From: Wenjunlia vitaminophila DSM 41686
GTDB taxonomy: Bacteria; Actinomycetota; Actinomycetes; Streptomycetales; Streptomycetaceae
Length of the DNA stretch: 64,000 bases
NCBI RefSeq assembly: GCF_000380165.1
Contig: NZ_KB904650.1
Location: forward strand, 1-64,000
Direction: 5' to 3'
Position numbers and translations under genes: made by a program. Shown piece after piece: positions 52,094 through 62,010 of the stretch; the stretch's first letter is position 1; the number at the start of each line of letters is the position of its first letter. The notes beneath the pieces were generated by a model. The model was not told where the DNA came from. It saw only the letters and a list, made by a program, of their open reading frames with translations, and did no database searches.

Positions 52094-53596
52094 ATGCCGT
52101 CCTCCGCGCCGCTCGACGACCACGCCGCAGAAGCCGGCCCCCCGGTGGGGGTGGGGGACCAGGGGACGACGGGGGCACCGTCGCGGACCCGCGGTCCTGA
52201 CGGTGCGGCCGGCGGGTCAGGGCCCGTGCCGCGGAGCACGGACGCCGACCCGCCCGCCGTGGAGTCACCCGCGCCCGGGGCGCCCGCCGTGGGGGAACCG
52301 GCCACGGCGCCCCCGCGGCGCCGGGCGCTGCTCCCGGACACCCGCCCCTGGCACTCCTCGCGCGACTTCCGGCTGCTGTGGTGGTCGGGGGCGGTCACCA
52401 TGCTGGGGAGCTTCCTGACCTTCGTGGCCCTGCCGGTCCAGATCAAGGAGCTGACCGGTTCCGCCTTCGCGGTCGGGGCGATCGGCGTGGTGGAGCTGGT
52501 TCCGCTGATCGTCTTCGGGCTCTACGGCGGCGCGCTCGCCGACGCCCTCGACCGGCGGACGCTGATCCTGTGGACGGAGGCCGCACTGGCGGTGCTGGCC
52601 GCGCTGCTGTTGCTCAACACACTGCTGCCTGACCCCATGCTGTGGCCGTTGTACGTGGTGGCCGCGCTGAGCAGCGCCCTGACCGGGATGCAGCGGCCCG
52701 CACTCAACGCCCTGCTGCCCAGGATCGTGCCGCACGACCAGCTCACCGCCGCGGCGGCGCTGAAGGGCCTGTGCTGGCAGCTCGGCGCCATCGCCGGCCC
52801 GGCGCTGGCCGGGCTGCTCATCGCCGTCGCCGGGCTGCGCCCCGCCTACGCCCTGGACCTGCTCTCCTTCGCTATCTCCCTGGTCCTGGTCGCGAAGCTG
52901 AGGCCGTCGCCGCCCGGGGAGCAGGCGGAGAAACCCTCGGTGCGGGCGATCGCCCAGGGGGCCCGCTACGCCTGGAGCCGGCCGGAGTTGCTGGGCACCT
53001 ACGTGGTGGACATCGCCGCCATGCTGTTCGCCTTCCCGTTGGCGGTGTTCCCCTTCCTCGCCGACGACCTGGGCGCCGACTGGGCGCTGGGGCTGATGTA
53101 CGCGGCGATCCCCGCGGGTTCCCTGCTGGTCAACGTGACCAGCGGCTGGACGTCCCGGGTGCACCGGCACGGCCGACTGGTGCTGTACGCCTCCGCCGGG
53201 TGGGGCCTGGCCATCGCCGGTGCGGGCTGGGCGGGGAACATCTGGCTGGTCCTGGGGTGTCTGCTGCTCGCCGGGGGCGCCGACGCGGTGAGCGGCCTGT
53301 TCCGCACCACCATCTGGAACCAGACCATCCCCGACGACCTGCGCGGCCGGCTCGCCGGGATCGAGATGCTCAGCTACGCGGGCGGCCCCCAACTGGGGCA
53401 GGTCAGGGTGGGCGGCATGGCGGCCCTGACCGGGCTGCGGCCCTCGGTGTGGCTCGGAGGGCTCGCCTGTGTCACCTGTGCGGGCGCGCTGTCCGCGGCG
53501 CTGCCCGCGCTGATGTCGTACGACGACAGGACCAACGAGCACGCGGTGCGGGAGCGCGCCCGGCGCGGGGCCGAGGGGGCCGGGTCCGCCCCCTGA
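52094..53596 (+). CDS. MFS exporter (enterobactin exporter EntS-like, MFS_3 type)
   Basis: A 500-residue, about 12-helix MFS protein. A long Pro/Ala/Gly-rich disordered N-terminus (about residues 1-85) precedes the core, which begins [67 protein letters not shown]; this contains the short cytoplasmic motif [29 protein letters not shown] is a typical second motif. The family includes siderophore and macrolide exporters. Cargo is unknown. A small conserved gene follows on the opposite strand. Confidence 0.85.
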   Translation: MPSSAPLDDHAAEAGPPVGVGDQGTTGAPSRTRGPDGAAGGSGPVPRSTDADPPAVESPAPGAPAVGEPATAPPRRRALLPDTRPWHSSRDFRLLWWSGAVTMLGSFLTFVALPVQIKELTGSAFAVGAIGVVELVPLIVFGLYGGALADALDRRTLILWTEAALAVLAALLLLNTLLPDPMLWPLYVVAALSSALTGMQRPALNALLPRIVPHDQLTAAAALKGLCWQLGAIAGPALAGLLIAVAGLRPAYALDLLSFAISLVLVAKLRPSPPGEQAEKPSVRAIAQGARYAWSRPELLGTYVVDIAAMLFAFPLAVFPFLADDLGADWALGLMYAAIPAGSLLVNVTSGWTSRVHRHGRLVLYASAGWGLAIAGAGWAGNIWLVLGCLLLAGGADAVSGLFRTTIWNQTIPDDLRGRLAGIEMLSYAGGPQLGQVRVGGMAALTGLRPSVWLGGLACVTCAGALSAALPALMSYDDRTNEHAVRERARRGAEGAGSAP

Positions 53597-53603
53597 CCGC
53601 CCC

Positions 53604-53855
53604 CTACCCGCCCGGCTGGTCGCCCGGGTGCTCACCGTCCCCCCGCCGGGCCGGGTCGGTGTCGTGCCAGCGCGGGTCGTTCTCCCACTCGAGGTTCCGC
53701 TCCACCGCGGTCTCCATGGCGTGCTCGGCCTCGTCCCTGCTGGCGTAGGGTCCGAAGCGGTTCTTCGCGGGGCAGTCCGGTCCCTCCTCCACCGTGTGGT
53801 GCCTCAGGCAGTAGAACCACTCCCCCGGCTTTCCCCTGGTCCGGCGCAGCTTCAT
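53604..53855 (-). CDS. Small conserved actinobacterial protein
   Basis: An 83-residue soluble protein. Its core [37 protein letters not shown] and [12 protein letters not shown] contain conserved Cys/His and aromatic residues, and the layout suggests a SPOR-like or zinc-ribbon-like module. The C-terminus is disordered ([17 protein letters not shown]). It lies divergent from map, where similar small genes also occur in Streptomyces. Function unknown. Confidence 0.7.
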   Translation of the reverse strand: MKLRRTRGKPGEWFYCLRHHTVEEGPDCPAKNRFGPYASRDEAEHAMETAVERNLEWENDPRWHDTDPARRGDGEHPGDQPGG

Positions 53856-53924
53856 GGTGGGCCGCCCATCTCCCGTCGTTGGTCCCCCGTCGGTGCCGGC
53901 GGCACCGCGGTTACACTCCGATGC

Positions 53925-54773
53925 ATGTCTGTTCTGGTTCCCGGCAAGCTTTCCCCCACACGTTCGGTGCCGGCGAGCATCCCGCGACCGGAGTACGTGG
54001 GGAAGGACGCCCCCACGCCGTACGACGGCCCAGAGGTGCAGCCCCAGGAGATCATCGAGCGGATGCGGATCGCCTCGCGGATCGCGGCCGGGGCGATGGA
54101 GGAGGCCGCGAAGCACATCGCGCCCGGTGTCACCACCGACGAGCTGGACCGGATCGCCCACGAGTACCTGTGCGACCACCAGGCATACCCCTCCGACCTC
54201 GGCTACCGGCGCTTCCCCAAGTCGATCTGCACCTCCGTCAACGAGGTCATCTGCCACGGCATTCCGGACTCCACGGTGCTGCGCGAAGGCGACATCGTGA
54301 ACCTGGACGTCACCGCCTTCATCCACGGCGTGCACGGTGACACCAACGCCACCTACCCGGTGGGCACCGTGGACGAGGAGTCGTCGTTGCTCATCGAGCG
54401 GACCCGGGAGTCGCTCAACCGAGCGATCAGGGCGGTCCGGCCCGGCCGGCAGATCAACGTCATCGGTCGCGTCATCGAGTCCTACGCCAAGCGGTTCGAC
54501 TACGGCGTGGTGCGCGGCTTCACCGGACACGGCATCAACACCTCGTTCCACTCCGGGCTGATCATCCCGCACTACGACGACCCCCGCGCCACCAAGGTGA
54601 TCCGCCCGGGGATGACCTTCACCATCGAGCCGATGCTGACGCTGGGCACCCACGAGTACGAGATCTGGGAGGACGGCTGGACGGTGGTCACCAAGGACCG
54701 CAGGCGCACCGCCCAGTTCGAGCACACCCTGGTGGTCACCGAGGCCGGGGCAGAGGTGCTGACCCTTCCCTGA
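53925..54773 (+). CDS. map: Methionine aminopeptidase, type I
   Basis: A 282-residue metalloenzyme removing N-terminal Met from new proteins. The five metal ligands can be read: Asp and Asp in [22 protein letters not shown], His in [11 protein letters not shown], Glu in TIEPMLTLG, Glu in [10 protein letters not shown]. The ~40-residue N-terminal extension ([28 protein letters not shown]) is the SH3-binding-like segment of actinobacterial MapA-type enzymes. ATG 53925 lies seven bases after TACACT (53912-53917) with no ribosome-binding site, indicating a leaderless mRNA. Confidence 0.96.
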   Translation: MSVLVPGKLSPTRSVPASIPRPEYVGKDAPTPYDGPEVQPQEIIERMRIASRIAAGAMEEAAKHIAPGVTTDELDRIAHEYLCDHQAYPSDLGYRRFPKSICTSVNEVICHGIPDSTVLREGDIVNLDVTAFIHGVHGDTNATYPVGTVDEESSLLIERTRESLNRAIRAVRPGRQINVIGRVIESYAKRFDYGVVRGFTGHGINTSFHSGLIIPHYDDPRATKVIRPGMTFTIEPMLTLGTHEYEIWEDGWTVVTKDRRRTAQFEHTLVVTEAGAEVLTLP

Positions 54774-54889
54774 CCGGCGTCGAGGGGGCGGGCGCGCTCC
54801 CCGGGGCGCCCCGCGCGAACACCGCGCAGTAGGGTGACCCCCCGGCTCCCGGCCGCGCAGCCACGCGGCCCAGAACAATGGCGAGGACG

Positions 54890-55882
54890 ATGGCGAGGGC
54901 TCGTTCGACGAGCGCGGGGCGGCTGTTGCGCCGCGCCGCCGTTTCGGTTGCCCCGGTGGTGCTGATGGCCTCCGGATGCGTGACGGTGCACGGCGAGGAC
55001 GCCATGGTGCCCGCGGTGGACAAGGCCGAGGCGGCGAAGGTCGTTCGGCACTTCGCCACCACGTCGAACCGGGTCAACCGGGACCTCGACGCGGAGCTCA
55101 ACGCGACCGTGGAGGCCGGGGTGCTCGCGGCCATCGACGAGGCCAGCCTGAAGGTCCGGCGGTCCAAGAAGCCAGAGGGCGACCCGGAGTTCGAGCCGTT
55201 GGAGCTCTCCGACACCACCTACCTGGTGCCCGAACTGCGCGGCGGGGACTGGCCCAAGTGGTTCATGGCGGACACCGCCAACAACCGGGGTGACGACCGC
55301 TGGCTCTTCGCCTTCGTCCGGGAGGGCAAGGACCAGCCCTGGCGGGCCACGTACCTCACGGCGTTCGAGAAGGACGAGATGCCGGAGTTCGAGCTGGACG
55401 AGGACGGTCTCGCCCAGGCGGTCCCGGTCAACGCCACCGGCCTCGCGGTGGCACCGGGCCGGCTCAGCGAGACCTACACCGACTACCTGGCCGCCGACCG
55501 GACACCGGACACCTTCGAGGACGGGCCGGCCACCTCCGAGCTGCGCGAGGCCCGGCAGAAGGAGAGGAAGACGGCGCGGTACGTGACCCAGTTCGTGGAC
55601 CAGCCGGTCACCGAGGAGCGGTTCGCCCCGCTGGCCCTGCGCACCGCGGACGGAGGTGCGCTGGTCATGTTCACCACGCGGCACAGTTGGAAGATCACCT
55701 ACGCCCAGGGCGTTCCGCTGCCCCCGACCGACGACTTCACCAAGGTCCTGATGTCCGGGACGCCGAAGCGGTCGGTGACCCGGACGGCGCTGGCCGAGCA
55801 GGCCGCGGTGGTGCCCAAGGGCTCGGGTCCGGTGACGGTCGTCAACCGCATCTCCGGCGTGATCTCCGCCCGCGGCGAGTGA
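54890..55882 (+). CDS. Lipoprotein of unknown function
   Basis: A 330-residue exported protein. The signal ends APVVLMASGCV, a lipobox with the lipidated Cys at about residue 30. The mature part is mixed alpha/beta with acidic loops; segments such as GDWPKWFMADTANNRGDDRWLFAFVREGKDQPWRATYLTAF and VTEERFAPLALRTADGGALVMFTTRHSWKI recur in actinobacterial lipoproteins without assigned function. ATG 54890 is preferred over ATG 54878 because GCGAGGAC precedes it. Surface-located on the outer face of the membrane. Confidence 0.8.
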   Translation: MARARSTSAGRLLRRAAVSVAPVVLMASGCVTVHGEDAMVPAVDKAEAAKVVRHFATTSNRVNRDLDAELNATVEAGVLAAIDEASLKVRRSKKPEGDPEFEPLELSDTTYLVPELRGGDWPKWFMADTANNRGDDRWLFAFVREGKDQPWRATYLTAFEKDEMPEFELDEDGLAQAVPVNATGLAVAPGRLSETYTDYLAADRTPDTFEDGPATSELREARQKERKTARYVTQFVDQPVTEERFAPLALRTADGGALVMFTTRHSWKITYAQGVPLPPTDDFTKVLMSGTPKRSVTRTALAEQAAVVPKGSGPVTVVNRISGVISARGE

Positions 55883-55913
55883 GCGACGGCCAACCCGGGC
55901 GTGCCCGGCCCGT

Positions 55914-56612
55914 TCACCTGCCGAGCAGCCGCTCGCTGGGGCTGTCGGCGGCGGCCACCGCGGCGCAGGCGTCGGCGAGCACCTCGAGCAGTGGCAGCGG
56001 GTCGGGCAACGGCTCCTGGGGGCCGCTGATCCAGGTCACCCTTCCCCCCGCCGGGTGCCGGGACGGCGGCAGCAGCACATAGCTGCCCCGGCAGTGCCAG
56101 CGCAGGCCCGGGTGGTCCTCCAGCGTCTCCGGATGGCAGTCCAGCTCGCAGGGCCACCACTCGTCCTCGTCGGCCGGGGTGCCGCGGGTGGCGGTGAAGA
56201 ACAGGCACCGGTCCGGGCCGCAGGCGGCGACCGGTCCCACGGGCAGTCCTCGCTCCTCCAGCATCCGCAGGGCGATCGCCCCGGCGCCCATCGGGACGTC
56301 CAGCACGTCGTGCGAACGGCCGGTGGCGGTGACGAAGTTGGCCTGCGGCTGGGCCCGCAGCCAGCGCCGCACCTGCTCCGGGTCGGTGGTGGCCTGGGTC
56401 TGCCAGGCGAAGGAGACGGGGTGCATGCCCGGTGAGGGGCAGCCGATCCGGTCGCAGGAGCAGCCGTACTCGAAGGGGTGGGCGGCGGGCGCCACCGGGA
56501 ACGCGGCGGCGACGGCGTCGAGCAGCAGTTGGTCGCGGTGTGCCGCGTCCTCGCCCCCGTCCGTCCGGCGGCGGCGTCGGAACCACTCTGACACCTTGCT
56601 CCTGCGCTCCAT
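55914..56612 (-). CDS. Stand-alone bifunctional DNA primase/polymerase (PrimPol) N-terminal-like protein
   Basis: A 232-residue protein related to the prim-pol N-terminal domain of actinomycete replication proteins. The domain begins LLLDAVAAAFPVAPAAHPFEYGCSCDRIGCPSPGMHPVSF (Cys-rich loop) and includes ATTDPEQVRRWLRAQPQANFVTATGRSHDVLDVPMGAGAIALRMLEERG and ELDCHPETLEDHPGLRWHCRGSYVLLPPSRHPAGGRVTW. The catalytic DxD of true PrimPols appears as VLDVPMG, so activity is uncertain. It has no helicase partner. Regulation unknown. Confidence 0.7.
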   Translation of the reverse strand: MERRSKVSEWFRRRRRTDGGEDAAHRDQLLLDAVAAAFPVAPAAHPFEYGCSCDRIGCPSPGMHPVSFAWQTQATTDPEQVRRWLRAQPQANFVTATGRSHDVLDVPMGAGAIALRMLEERGLPVGPVAACGPDRCLFFTATRGTPADEDEWWPCELDCHPETLEDHPGLRWHCRGSYVLLPPSRHPAGGRVTWISGPQEPLPDPLPLLEVLADACAAVAAADSPSERLLGR

Positions 56613-56824
56613 CGAGCCCCTTTCCTCAGCCGCTCCCCGTGGTCCACAGTACGGAGCCGGAACGGCGCACGAAGGGGAAACCACGGATGGCGTTCTGTTC
56701 ATCCTGCCGTGGGACGTGGCCCGCGCCGCACCCGGGGTCAACCCCGTCAGCGGCCCCTTTCCCCCGGCGGGCCGACGGGCCCCGCGGGTGGTTCCCTCCC
56801 CGGCGGGTGGTCCGGCCGGGGGCG

Positions 56825-57673
56825 TCACGGCTTGCGGCCGACCGCCCCGTACATCGAGATGACCTCGTCCTCGACGGTCACCGGGCCGTCCGGGTGCCAC
56901 CGGTGGAGCGGGACCACCCCGGGGTCGAGCAGGTCGAGGCCGTCGAAGAAGGCCTCCATCTCGGCCCGGTCCGCCGGGTGCAGGGAGACCTCGGCGGCGC
57001 TGTTGTACACCTGCGCCCCGCGCCGCACCGCCCGCGGGGCGAAGTCCGCGGTCATGTGGCTGACCGCCAGGTAGCTGCCCGCGGGCAGCGGTTCCAGCAG
57101 CCGGCGGACGATCTCCCGGGGCTCGGGGTCGGGAGGCAGGAAGTGCAGGATGGCGATCAGGGTCACCGCCACCGGCTCGTCCAGGTCGAGGGTGCCCTTG
57201 AGCATCGGGGAGTTGAGGATCTGCTCGGGTTCCTGGACGGGGGCCTCGAGGTACGCGGTCCTGCCCCGGGGGGCGGAGGCCAACAGCGCCCGGGCGTGGG
57301 CCAGCACGATGGGGTCGTTGTCCACGTACACCACCCGGGCTTCGGGGGCCACGGACTGCGCCACCTCGTGCAGGTTGGGGGAGGTGGGTATGCCGGTGCC
57401 GACGTCCAGGAACTGGCGCACCCCGCGGCCGGCGAGTTCGCGGACCACCCGGTGCATGAACGCGCGGTTCTCCCGCATCGCGGTGAGCGGCCCGGGCTCG
57501 ATGGCCATGAGCTTGCTGGCCACCTCGCGGTCGGCGGCGTAGTTGGTCTTGCCACCGAGCACGTAGTCGTACACCCGCGCGGTGTGCGCCACCTCGGTGC
57601 GTAGATCGAAGGGTTTGCGCCGGCCTCCGCAGGGCTTCATCCAGTCCGGTGTGTCCTCCGGCAGGTCCGGCAC
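56825..57673 (-). CDS. SAM-dependent methyltransferase, DUF574 family
   Basis: A 282-residue protein of the S-adenosyl methyltransferase DUF574 family, which is large in Streptomyces and relatives. ARVYDYVLGGKTNYAADREVA and RENRAFMHRVVRELAGRGVRQFLDVGTGIPT contain the signature N-terminal motif and SAM-binding loop; ARVVYVDNDPIVLAHARALL is the second SAM contact. The GTG start at 57673 follows GAGG. Substrates are unknown for almost all members. Confidence 0.88.
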   Translation of the reverse strand: MPDLPEDTPDWMKPCGGRRKPFDLRTEVAHTARVYDYVLGGKTNYAADREVASKLMAIEPGPLTAMRENRAFMHRVVRELAGRGVRQFLDVGTGIPTSPNLHEVAQSVAPEARVVYVDNDPIVLAHARALLASAPRGRTAYLEAPVQEPEQILNSPMLKGTLDLDEPVAVTLIAILHFLPPDPEPREIVRRLLEPLPAGSYLAVSHMTADFAPRAVRRGAQVYNSAAEVSLHPADRAEMEAFFDGLDLLDPGVVPLHRWHPDGPVTVEDEVISMYGAVGRKP

Positions 57674-57842
57674 GCCAGCCTCCGCTCGCCCGTTCGTCGG
57701 GACGGCCCCCTCGGACCGTGACCACGCATCCTATGTCCCCGGGGACACCACCCCCGGGACATCTGGACACATGAGCGAGCCGTACCGGCGGTTCGGCCAC
57801 GAACCCCCGGATTCCGGACCGGGTCGGGGCGGAGGCGTCCGA

Positions 57843-57874
57843 AGGGGACCGTCGGCCCGCGGGCCGACGGTCCC
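57843..57874 (-). terminator. Perfect 32-base palindromic terminator (distal)
   Basis: GGGGACCGTCGGCCCG (57843-57858) and CGGGCCGACGGTCCCC (57859-57874) are exact reverse complements with no spacer. It lies 49-80 bases downstream of the GH92 stop codon. Confidence 0.75.
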
Positions 57875-57882
57875 CCCGGAAC

Positions 57883-57918
57883 GCACCGGGTCCCGGGCGG
57901 ACAGGCCCGGGACCCGGT
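57883..57918 (-). terminator. Terminator of the GH92 gene (proximal)
   Basis: CACCGGGTCCCGGGC (57883-57897) and GCCCGGGACCCGGTG (57904-57918) form a perfect 15-bp stem with a six-base loop, starting five bases after the minus-strand stop codon. Confidence 0.8.
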
Positions 57919-57922
57919 GGCG

Positions 57923-60900
57923 CTACTCGAGCAGTTCCAGCTCGGCGAGGGACGCCGGTCCCCCGGTGAGCTCCAGCCGGAACGCGGAGTAGTCGCCGGC
58001 CTCGTCGATCCGGAAGGCGCGGGTCTGCCGGTCCCAGGTGAACGTCTGCCCGGAGCGGCTGTCCAGCGTCTGCCAGGTGGTGCCGTCAACCGACCCCTTG
58101 AGCACCCAACCCGTGGGCGCCGACGCGCGGTCGGACGAGGTGAGCGTGTAGTAGGTGGGCCGGGCCGTCTCGCCCAGGTCCACCCGCGCCGTGCTCAGGG
58201 TGGTGCCGGTCTTCGAGGCGTTGTCCACCAGCGCGGCGCCGTCGCCGTCCTGGTCCACCGTGACCGTGGTGTCCGCCGCGGTGGCGTCGGCCAGCGGAGT
58301 GGGGGGCTTGGTGCCCTGGGTCAGCGAGCTCGGCCCCCGGTTGCTGCCCCAGCTCGAGGGCTCGGGGCCCATGGTGAACTCGATGGTGCCGCCGTTGGCG
58401 ATCGCGCTGTGCGGCAGCGCGGTGGACGTCCAGTTGCTGCCGTTGACCCGCACGCCCTGCACGTACACGTTCTCCCGGCTGTTCTCCGGTGCCTTGACCA
58501 CCAGGTCACGGCCGTTCTCCAGGTGCACCGTCGCCTTGGTGAACAGCGGGGAGCCGATGGCGTACTCGGGCGATCCCATGACCAGCGGGTAGAAGCCGAG
58601 GGAGCTGAAGACGTACCAGGCGGACATCTCCCCGTTGTCCTCGTCGCCCGCGTAGCCCTGGCCGATCTCGCTGCCCAGGTAGAGCCGGGACACCGCCTCG
58701 CGCACCAGCTTCTGGGTCTTCCAGGGCTGGCCGGCCGCGTCGTACATGTAGGGGATGTGGTGCGAGGGCTGGTTGCTGTGGCCGTACATGCCCATCCGCA
58801 CGTCCCGGGCCTCGGTCATCTCGTGGATGACGCCGCCGTAGGACCCCTTGAACTCCGGGGACGCGGTCTCCGGGGTGGCGAAGAAGTCGTCCAGCTTCTC
58901 GGCCAGCTTCTTCCGTCCGCCGTACAGGGCGGCCATGCCCGCGGTGTCCTGGGGCACGGTGAACGCCATGTTCCAGCCGTTGGTCTCGGTGTAGTCGTAG
59001 CCCCACACCCGCGGGTCGTACGCGTCCGGGGACTTGCGCCAGTTGCCCGCCTTGTCCCGGCCCTGGAAGAAGCCCACGGAGTCGTCGAACATGTTGACGT
59101 AGTTCTGGGCGCGGTTGCGGAAGTAGGTGGCGTCCTCCTTGTACTGGTGCTTGTGGGTCTTCTGGTACAGCTTCTCCGCCATCTGGGCGATGCCGAAGTC
59201 GTTGAGGTAGCCCTCGAGCGCCCAGGACATGCCCTCGTGGGTGTCGGTGCTGGTGTAGCCGAGGAAGACCGAGGTGTCCATGCCCTTGCGGCCCACCCCG
59301 GAGTTGGGCGGGGCGACGGTCGCGTTCTTCACCGCGGCCTGGTAGGCGGCCTCGGCGTCGAAGTCCACGCCCTTGAGGTAGGCGTCGGCGAACGCGATGT
59401 CGGAGCTGGTGCCGGTCATCAGGTCGGCGTAGCCCGGGGAGGACCAGCGGGAGATCCAACCGCCGTCCTTGTACTGCTGGACGAAGCCGTCCACCATCTC
59501 CCCGGCCTTCTTGGGGCTGAGCAGGCTGTACGCCGGCCAGGTGGTGCGGTAGGTGTCCCAGAACCCGTTGTTGACGTAGACCTTGCCGTCAACGATCTTC
59601 GCCCCGGTCCTGGTGGGCGTGGTCTCGCCGGTCGCCGGGGAGAACGCGCTGGCGTACTGGTACCGCGGGGCGTCCTTGGTCCCGGTGTTCTCGAATCCCG
59701 AGTTGGGGTACAGGAACAGCCGGTACAGGTTGGAGTAGAGGGTCACGAGCTGGTCCCGGCTGGCGCCCTCCACCTCGATCACGTCGAGGGTGTCGTCCCA
59801 GGCCCGCTGGGCCCGCGCGGCCACCGAGTCCAGGGTGTCCGAGGCGGAGATCTCCTGCTCCAGGTTGGCCCTGGCCTGCTCGGTGCCGAGCAGCGAGGTG
59901 GCGATGCGCAGGTTGACGGTGCGGTCGGAGCCCGCGTCGAACCGGTAGTAGCCGGTGACGTTCTTGCCCCCGCCGCCGGGGAGCATCCCGCTGTCGGTCA
60001 CCGGGGCGTCGAACTCGCCGTACACGTACAGCCGGGTCGCCCCGGTGGACAGGCCACTCCTGACGTCGGAGTAGCCGGTGAAGGTGCCGGTGTCCGGGTC
60101 GAGGGTCAGTCCGCCCTTGTCGTTGACGTTGTCGAAGATGACCGAGGCGTCGTCGCCGGGGAAGGTGAACCGCATCAGCGCCGCGTGGTCGGTGGGCGCG
60201 ACGGCCGCCTTCAGGTCGTTCTCGAAAGTCACCGCGTAACGGTGCGGGCCCGCGGACTCGTTCTCGTGCCGGAACGGCAGGGCGCGGGCGCTCCGGGAGG
60301 CGTCCGGGGTGCCGGACGCGGCGGACGGCATCACCTGGAAGGTCTGCCGGTCACCCATCCACGGGCTGGGCTCGTGGCTCGCGGTGAACGCCTGGATGGT
60401 GGGGAGGTTGTCGTCGTTGTTGGACTTGGCGTACTCGTACAGCCAGGAGGTGGAACCCGCGTTGGTCATCGGGCTCCAGAAGTTGAAGCCGTGCGGGACC
60501 GCGGTGGCCGGGAAGTTGTTCCCCCGGGAGAAGCTCCCGCTGGAGTTGGTGCCGCGCACGGTGGAGACGTAGTCGGACAGGTGCTCGGCCGGCTTCTCCA
60601 CCGGGGCCGGGGCGATCGAGACGTCGTCCACCCAGCCGCGGACCTTCGCCGGTCCCTTGGGCGCGTCGTAGGCGACCAGGACCCGGTCGATGGTCTTGCC
60701 CGCGGCGACCGCGCCGATCAACGACTCCTTGTGGTTCCACTGGTTGACGTACAGCGTCTTGGACTCGCCCTGCCCGGTCGGGCTGAGCCGGGCGCCGTGC
60801 TGGTCAACGGCGTTGAGGTCGCTGAGGTACGTGCCATCGGTGAACGCCAGGTCGATCGAGGTGTAGGTGGCCGGGTACTTCAGGTCGGTCTCGCCCATGG

Positions 60901-61786
60901 CGGGGAAGATCCGGTACGACAGGCGGGTCCTCGGCGTCACCGCCACGTCGACGTCGAAGACCTTGTTGTAGGAGTAGGCGCGCCCCTCGGGCTTGTGGGT
61001 GCCCGAGTACTGCAGGGCGTGCTGGCCGGTGAAGCCCTTGTTGCTCTTGGCGGTGGGGGACCCGCCGGGGCCGCGGCCCACCTGGCTGCGCATCGGGGAG
61101 GGCGGCGGCGGGGTGGTGTCCCCGTTGGAGAACTGCACCTCGGCGAGCTGGGTGAGGCCGGCCCCCGCGTTGCGGGTGATCTCCAGGCGGTAGTGGCGGT
61201 AGGCGGTGGTGTTCTCGAAGGAGAACTCCCGGGTCTGGAACCGCTGCTCGAAGACCTCCCCGGTGCGGGTGTCCAGGGTGTTCCACGTCGTGCCGTCGTT
61301 GGAGCCCTGGAGCTTCCAGTCCTTGGGGTCGCGCTCGGCCGCGTCGTTGGCGGAGGTGAGGGCGTACCGCACGACCGCGATCGGCTCCTCGAGGTCGAAC
61401 TCCAGCCAGGCGGTGGGCTCGAACACCAGCCACTTGCTGCCGGGGTCGCCGTCAACGAGGTTCTCCTTGACCTCGTTGGACGCCGGGTACTCCCCGTTGG
61501 CCCGGACCTCGGTGACCCGGTCGGTGACGTTGCCCGGTATGCCCTCGCTCACCGCGCCGTCCATCCCCGAGGCCCTGGTGGCGCCGTCGGGGCCGGTCTC
61601 CACGGTGTTCCGCCAGGTGGGCTGGGGATCACTGGTCTCGAACGAGGAGGCGAACTCCTGCTGCGGGGTGTCCGCGGCGGCGGGCGCGGCCACCGCGACG
61701 CCCTGCGCCGTCACCACCATCGCGACGGCCGACACCAGCGCGGCCGAACGTCCGCGTCTGGGTCTGCGTCGTACTCTGCGCTCCAT
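57923..61786 (-). CDS. Secreted GH92 alpha-mannosidase with F5/8-type carbohydrate-binding domains
   Basis: A 1287-residue exported exo-alpha-mannosidase. Order: Arg-rich Sec signal (about residues 1-38, ending APAAADT), an F5/8C (CBM32-like) domain (about 90-215: YPASNEVKENLVDGDPGSKWLVF ... HYRLEITRNAGAGLTQLAEVQF), a Ser/Pro linker, a beta-sandwich, then the GH92 core. The core contains THEGMSWALEGYLNDFGIAQMA, NQPSHHIPYMYDAAG and GDEDNGEMSAWYVFSSLGFYPLVMGSPEYAIGSPLF (calcium and catalytic residues). A second F5/8C domain ends the protein. GAGAGGTGGG precedes ATG 61786. Expected role: trimming mannans or N-glycans. Confidence 0.93.
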   Translation of the reverse strand: MERRVRRRPRRGRSAALVSAVAMVVTAQGVAVAAPAAADTPQQEFASSFETSDPQPTWRNTVETGPDGATRASGMDGAVSEGIPGNVTDRVTEVRANGEYPASNEVKENLVDGDPGSKWLVFEPTAWLEFDLEEPIAVVRYALTSANDAAERDPKDWKLQGSNDGTTWNTLDTRTGEVFEQRFQTREFSFENTTAYRHYRLEITRNAGAGLTQLAEVQFSNGDTTPPPPSPMRSQVGRGPGGSPTAKSNKGFTGQHALQYSGTHKPEGRAYSYNKVFDVDVAVTPRTRLSYRIFPAMGETDLKYPATYTSIDLAFTDGTYLSDLNAVDQHGARLSPTGQGESKTLYVNQWNHKESLIGAVAAGKTIDRVLVAYDAPKGPAKVRGWVDDVSIAPAPVEKPAEHLSDYVSTVRGTNSSGSFSRGNNFPATAVPHGFNFWSPMTNAGSTSWLYEYAKSNNDDNLPTIQAFTASHEPSPWMGDRQTFQVMPSAASGTPDASRSARALPFRHENESAGPHRYAVTFENDLKAAVAPTDHAALMRFTFPGDDASVIFDNVNDKGGLTLDPDTGTFTGYSDVRSGLSTGATRLYVYGEFDAPVTDSGMLPGGGGKNVTGYYRFDAGSDRTVNLRIATSLLGTEQARANLEQEISASDTLDSVAARAQRAWDDTLDVIEVEGASRDQLVTLYSNLYRLFLYPNSGFENTGTKDAPRYQYASAFSPATGETTPTRTGAKIVDGKVYVNNGFWDTYRTTWPAYSLLSPKKAGEMVDGFVQQYKDGGWISRWSSPGYADLMTGTSSDIAFADAYLKGVDFDAEAAYQAAVKNATVAPPNSGVGRKGMDTSVFLGYTSTDTHEGMSWALEGYLNDFGIAQMAEKLYQKTHKHQYKEDATYFRNRAQNYVNMFDDSVGFFQGRDKAGNWRKSPDAYDPRVWGYDYTETNGWNMAFTVPQDTAGMAALYGGRKKLAEKLDDFFATPETASPEFKGSYGGVIHEMTEARDVRMGMYGHSNQPSHHIPYMYDAAGQPWKTQKLVREAVSRLYLGSEIGQGYAGDEDNGEMSAWYVFSSLGFYPLVMGSPEYAIGSPLFTKATVHLENGRDLVVKAPENSRENVYVQGVRVNGSNWTSTALPHSAIANGGTIEFTMGPEPSSWGSNRGPSSLTQGTKPPTPLADATAADTTVTVDQDGDGAALVDNASKTGTTLSTARVDLGETARPTYYTLTSSDRASAPTGWVLKGSVDGTTWQTLDSRSGQTFTWDRQTRAFRIDEAGDYSAFRLELTGGPASLAELELLE

Positions 61787-61834
61787 ACCCACCTCTCCAA
61801 TCGGGGTCAGGGAACCCGGTAGGCAACTGACTTG

Positions 61835-61846
61835 GACAACGTTGTC
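61835..61846. promoter_or_regulatory. LacI-type palindromic operator upstream of GH92
   Basis: GACAACGTTGTC is a perfect 12-base palindrome 49 bases upstream of the start codon; with flanks (TTG..CAA) 16 of 17 positions match. Its CG centre is typical of LacI-family operators. Confidence 0.65.
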
Positions 61847-62010
61847 AACGTGCGAGAACAACGTGGCCGCACTGACATGGGGATGTCAAGGGGTGAGGCG
61901 CGAGCGGTTCCGCGGGCCGTGTGAGACTGACGGGCGGTACCGCAGCCGGCGCCAGCCACGGACCGCACCCCCGGCGCATGCCCCGTGACGTGCGGTGATT
62001 TCGTGGTTTC

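Noticed and set aside
57917-61822. A continuous 1301-codon open frame on the plus strand
   Set aside because: It is antisense to the GH92 gene, starts without a ribosome-binding site and encodes low-complexity Gly/Val/Arg-rich sequence without domains. High GC creates such open complements.
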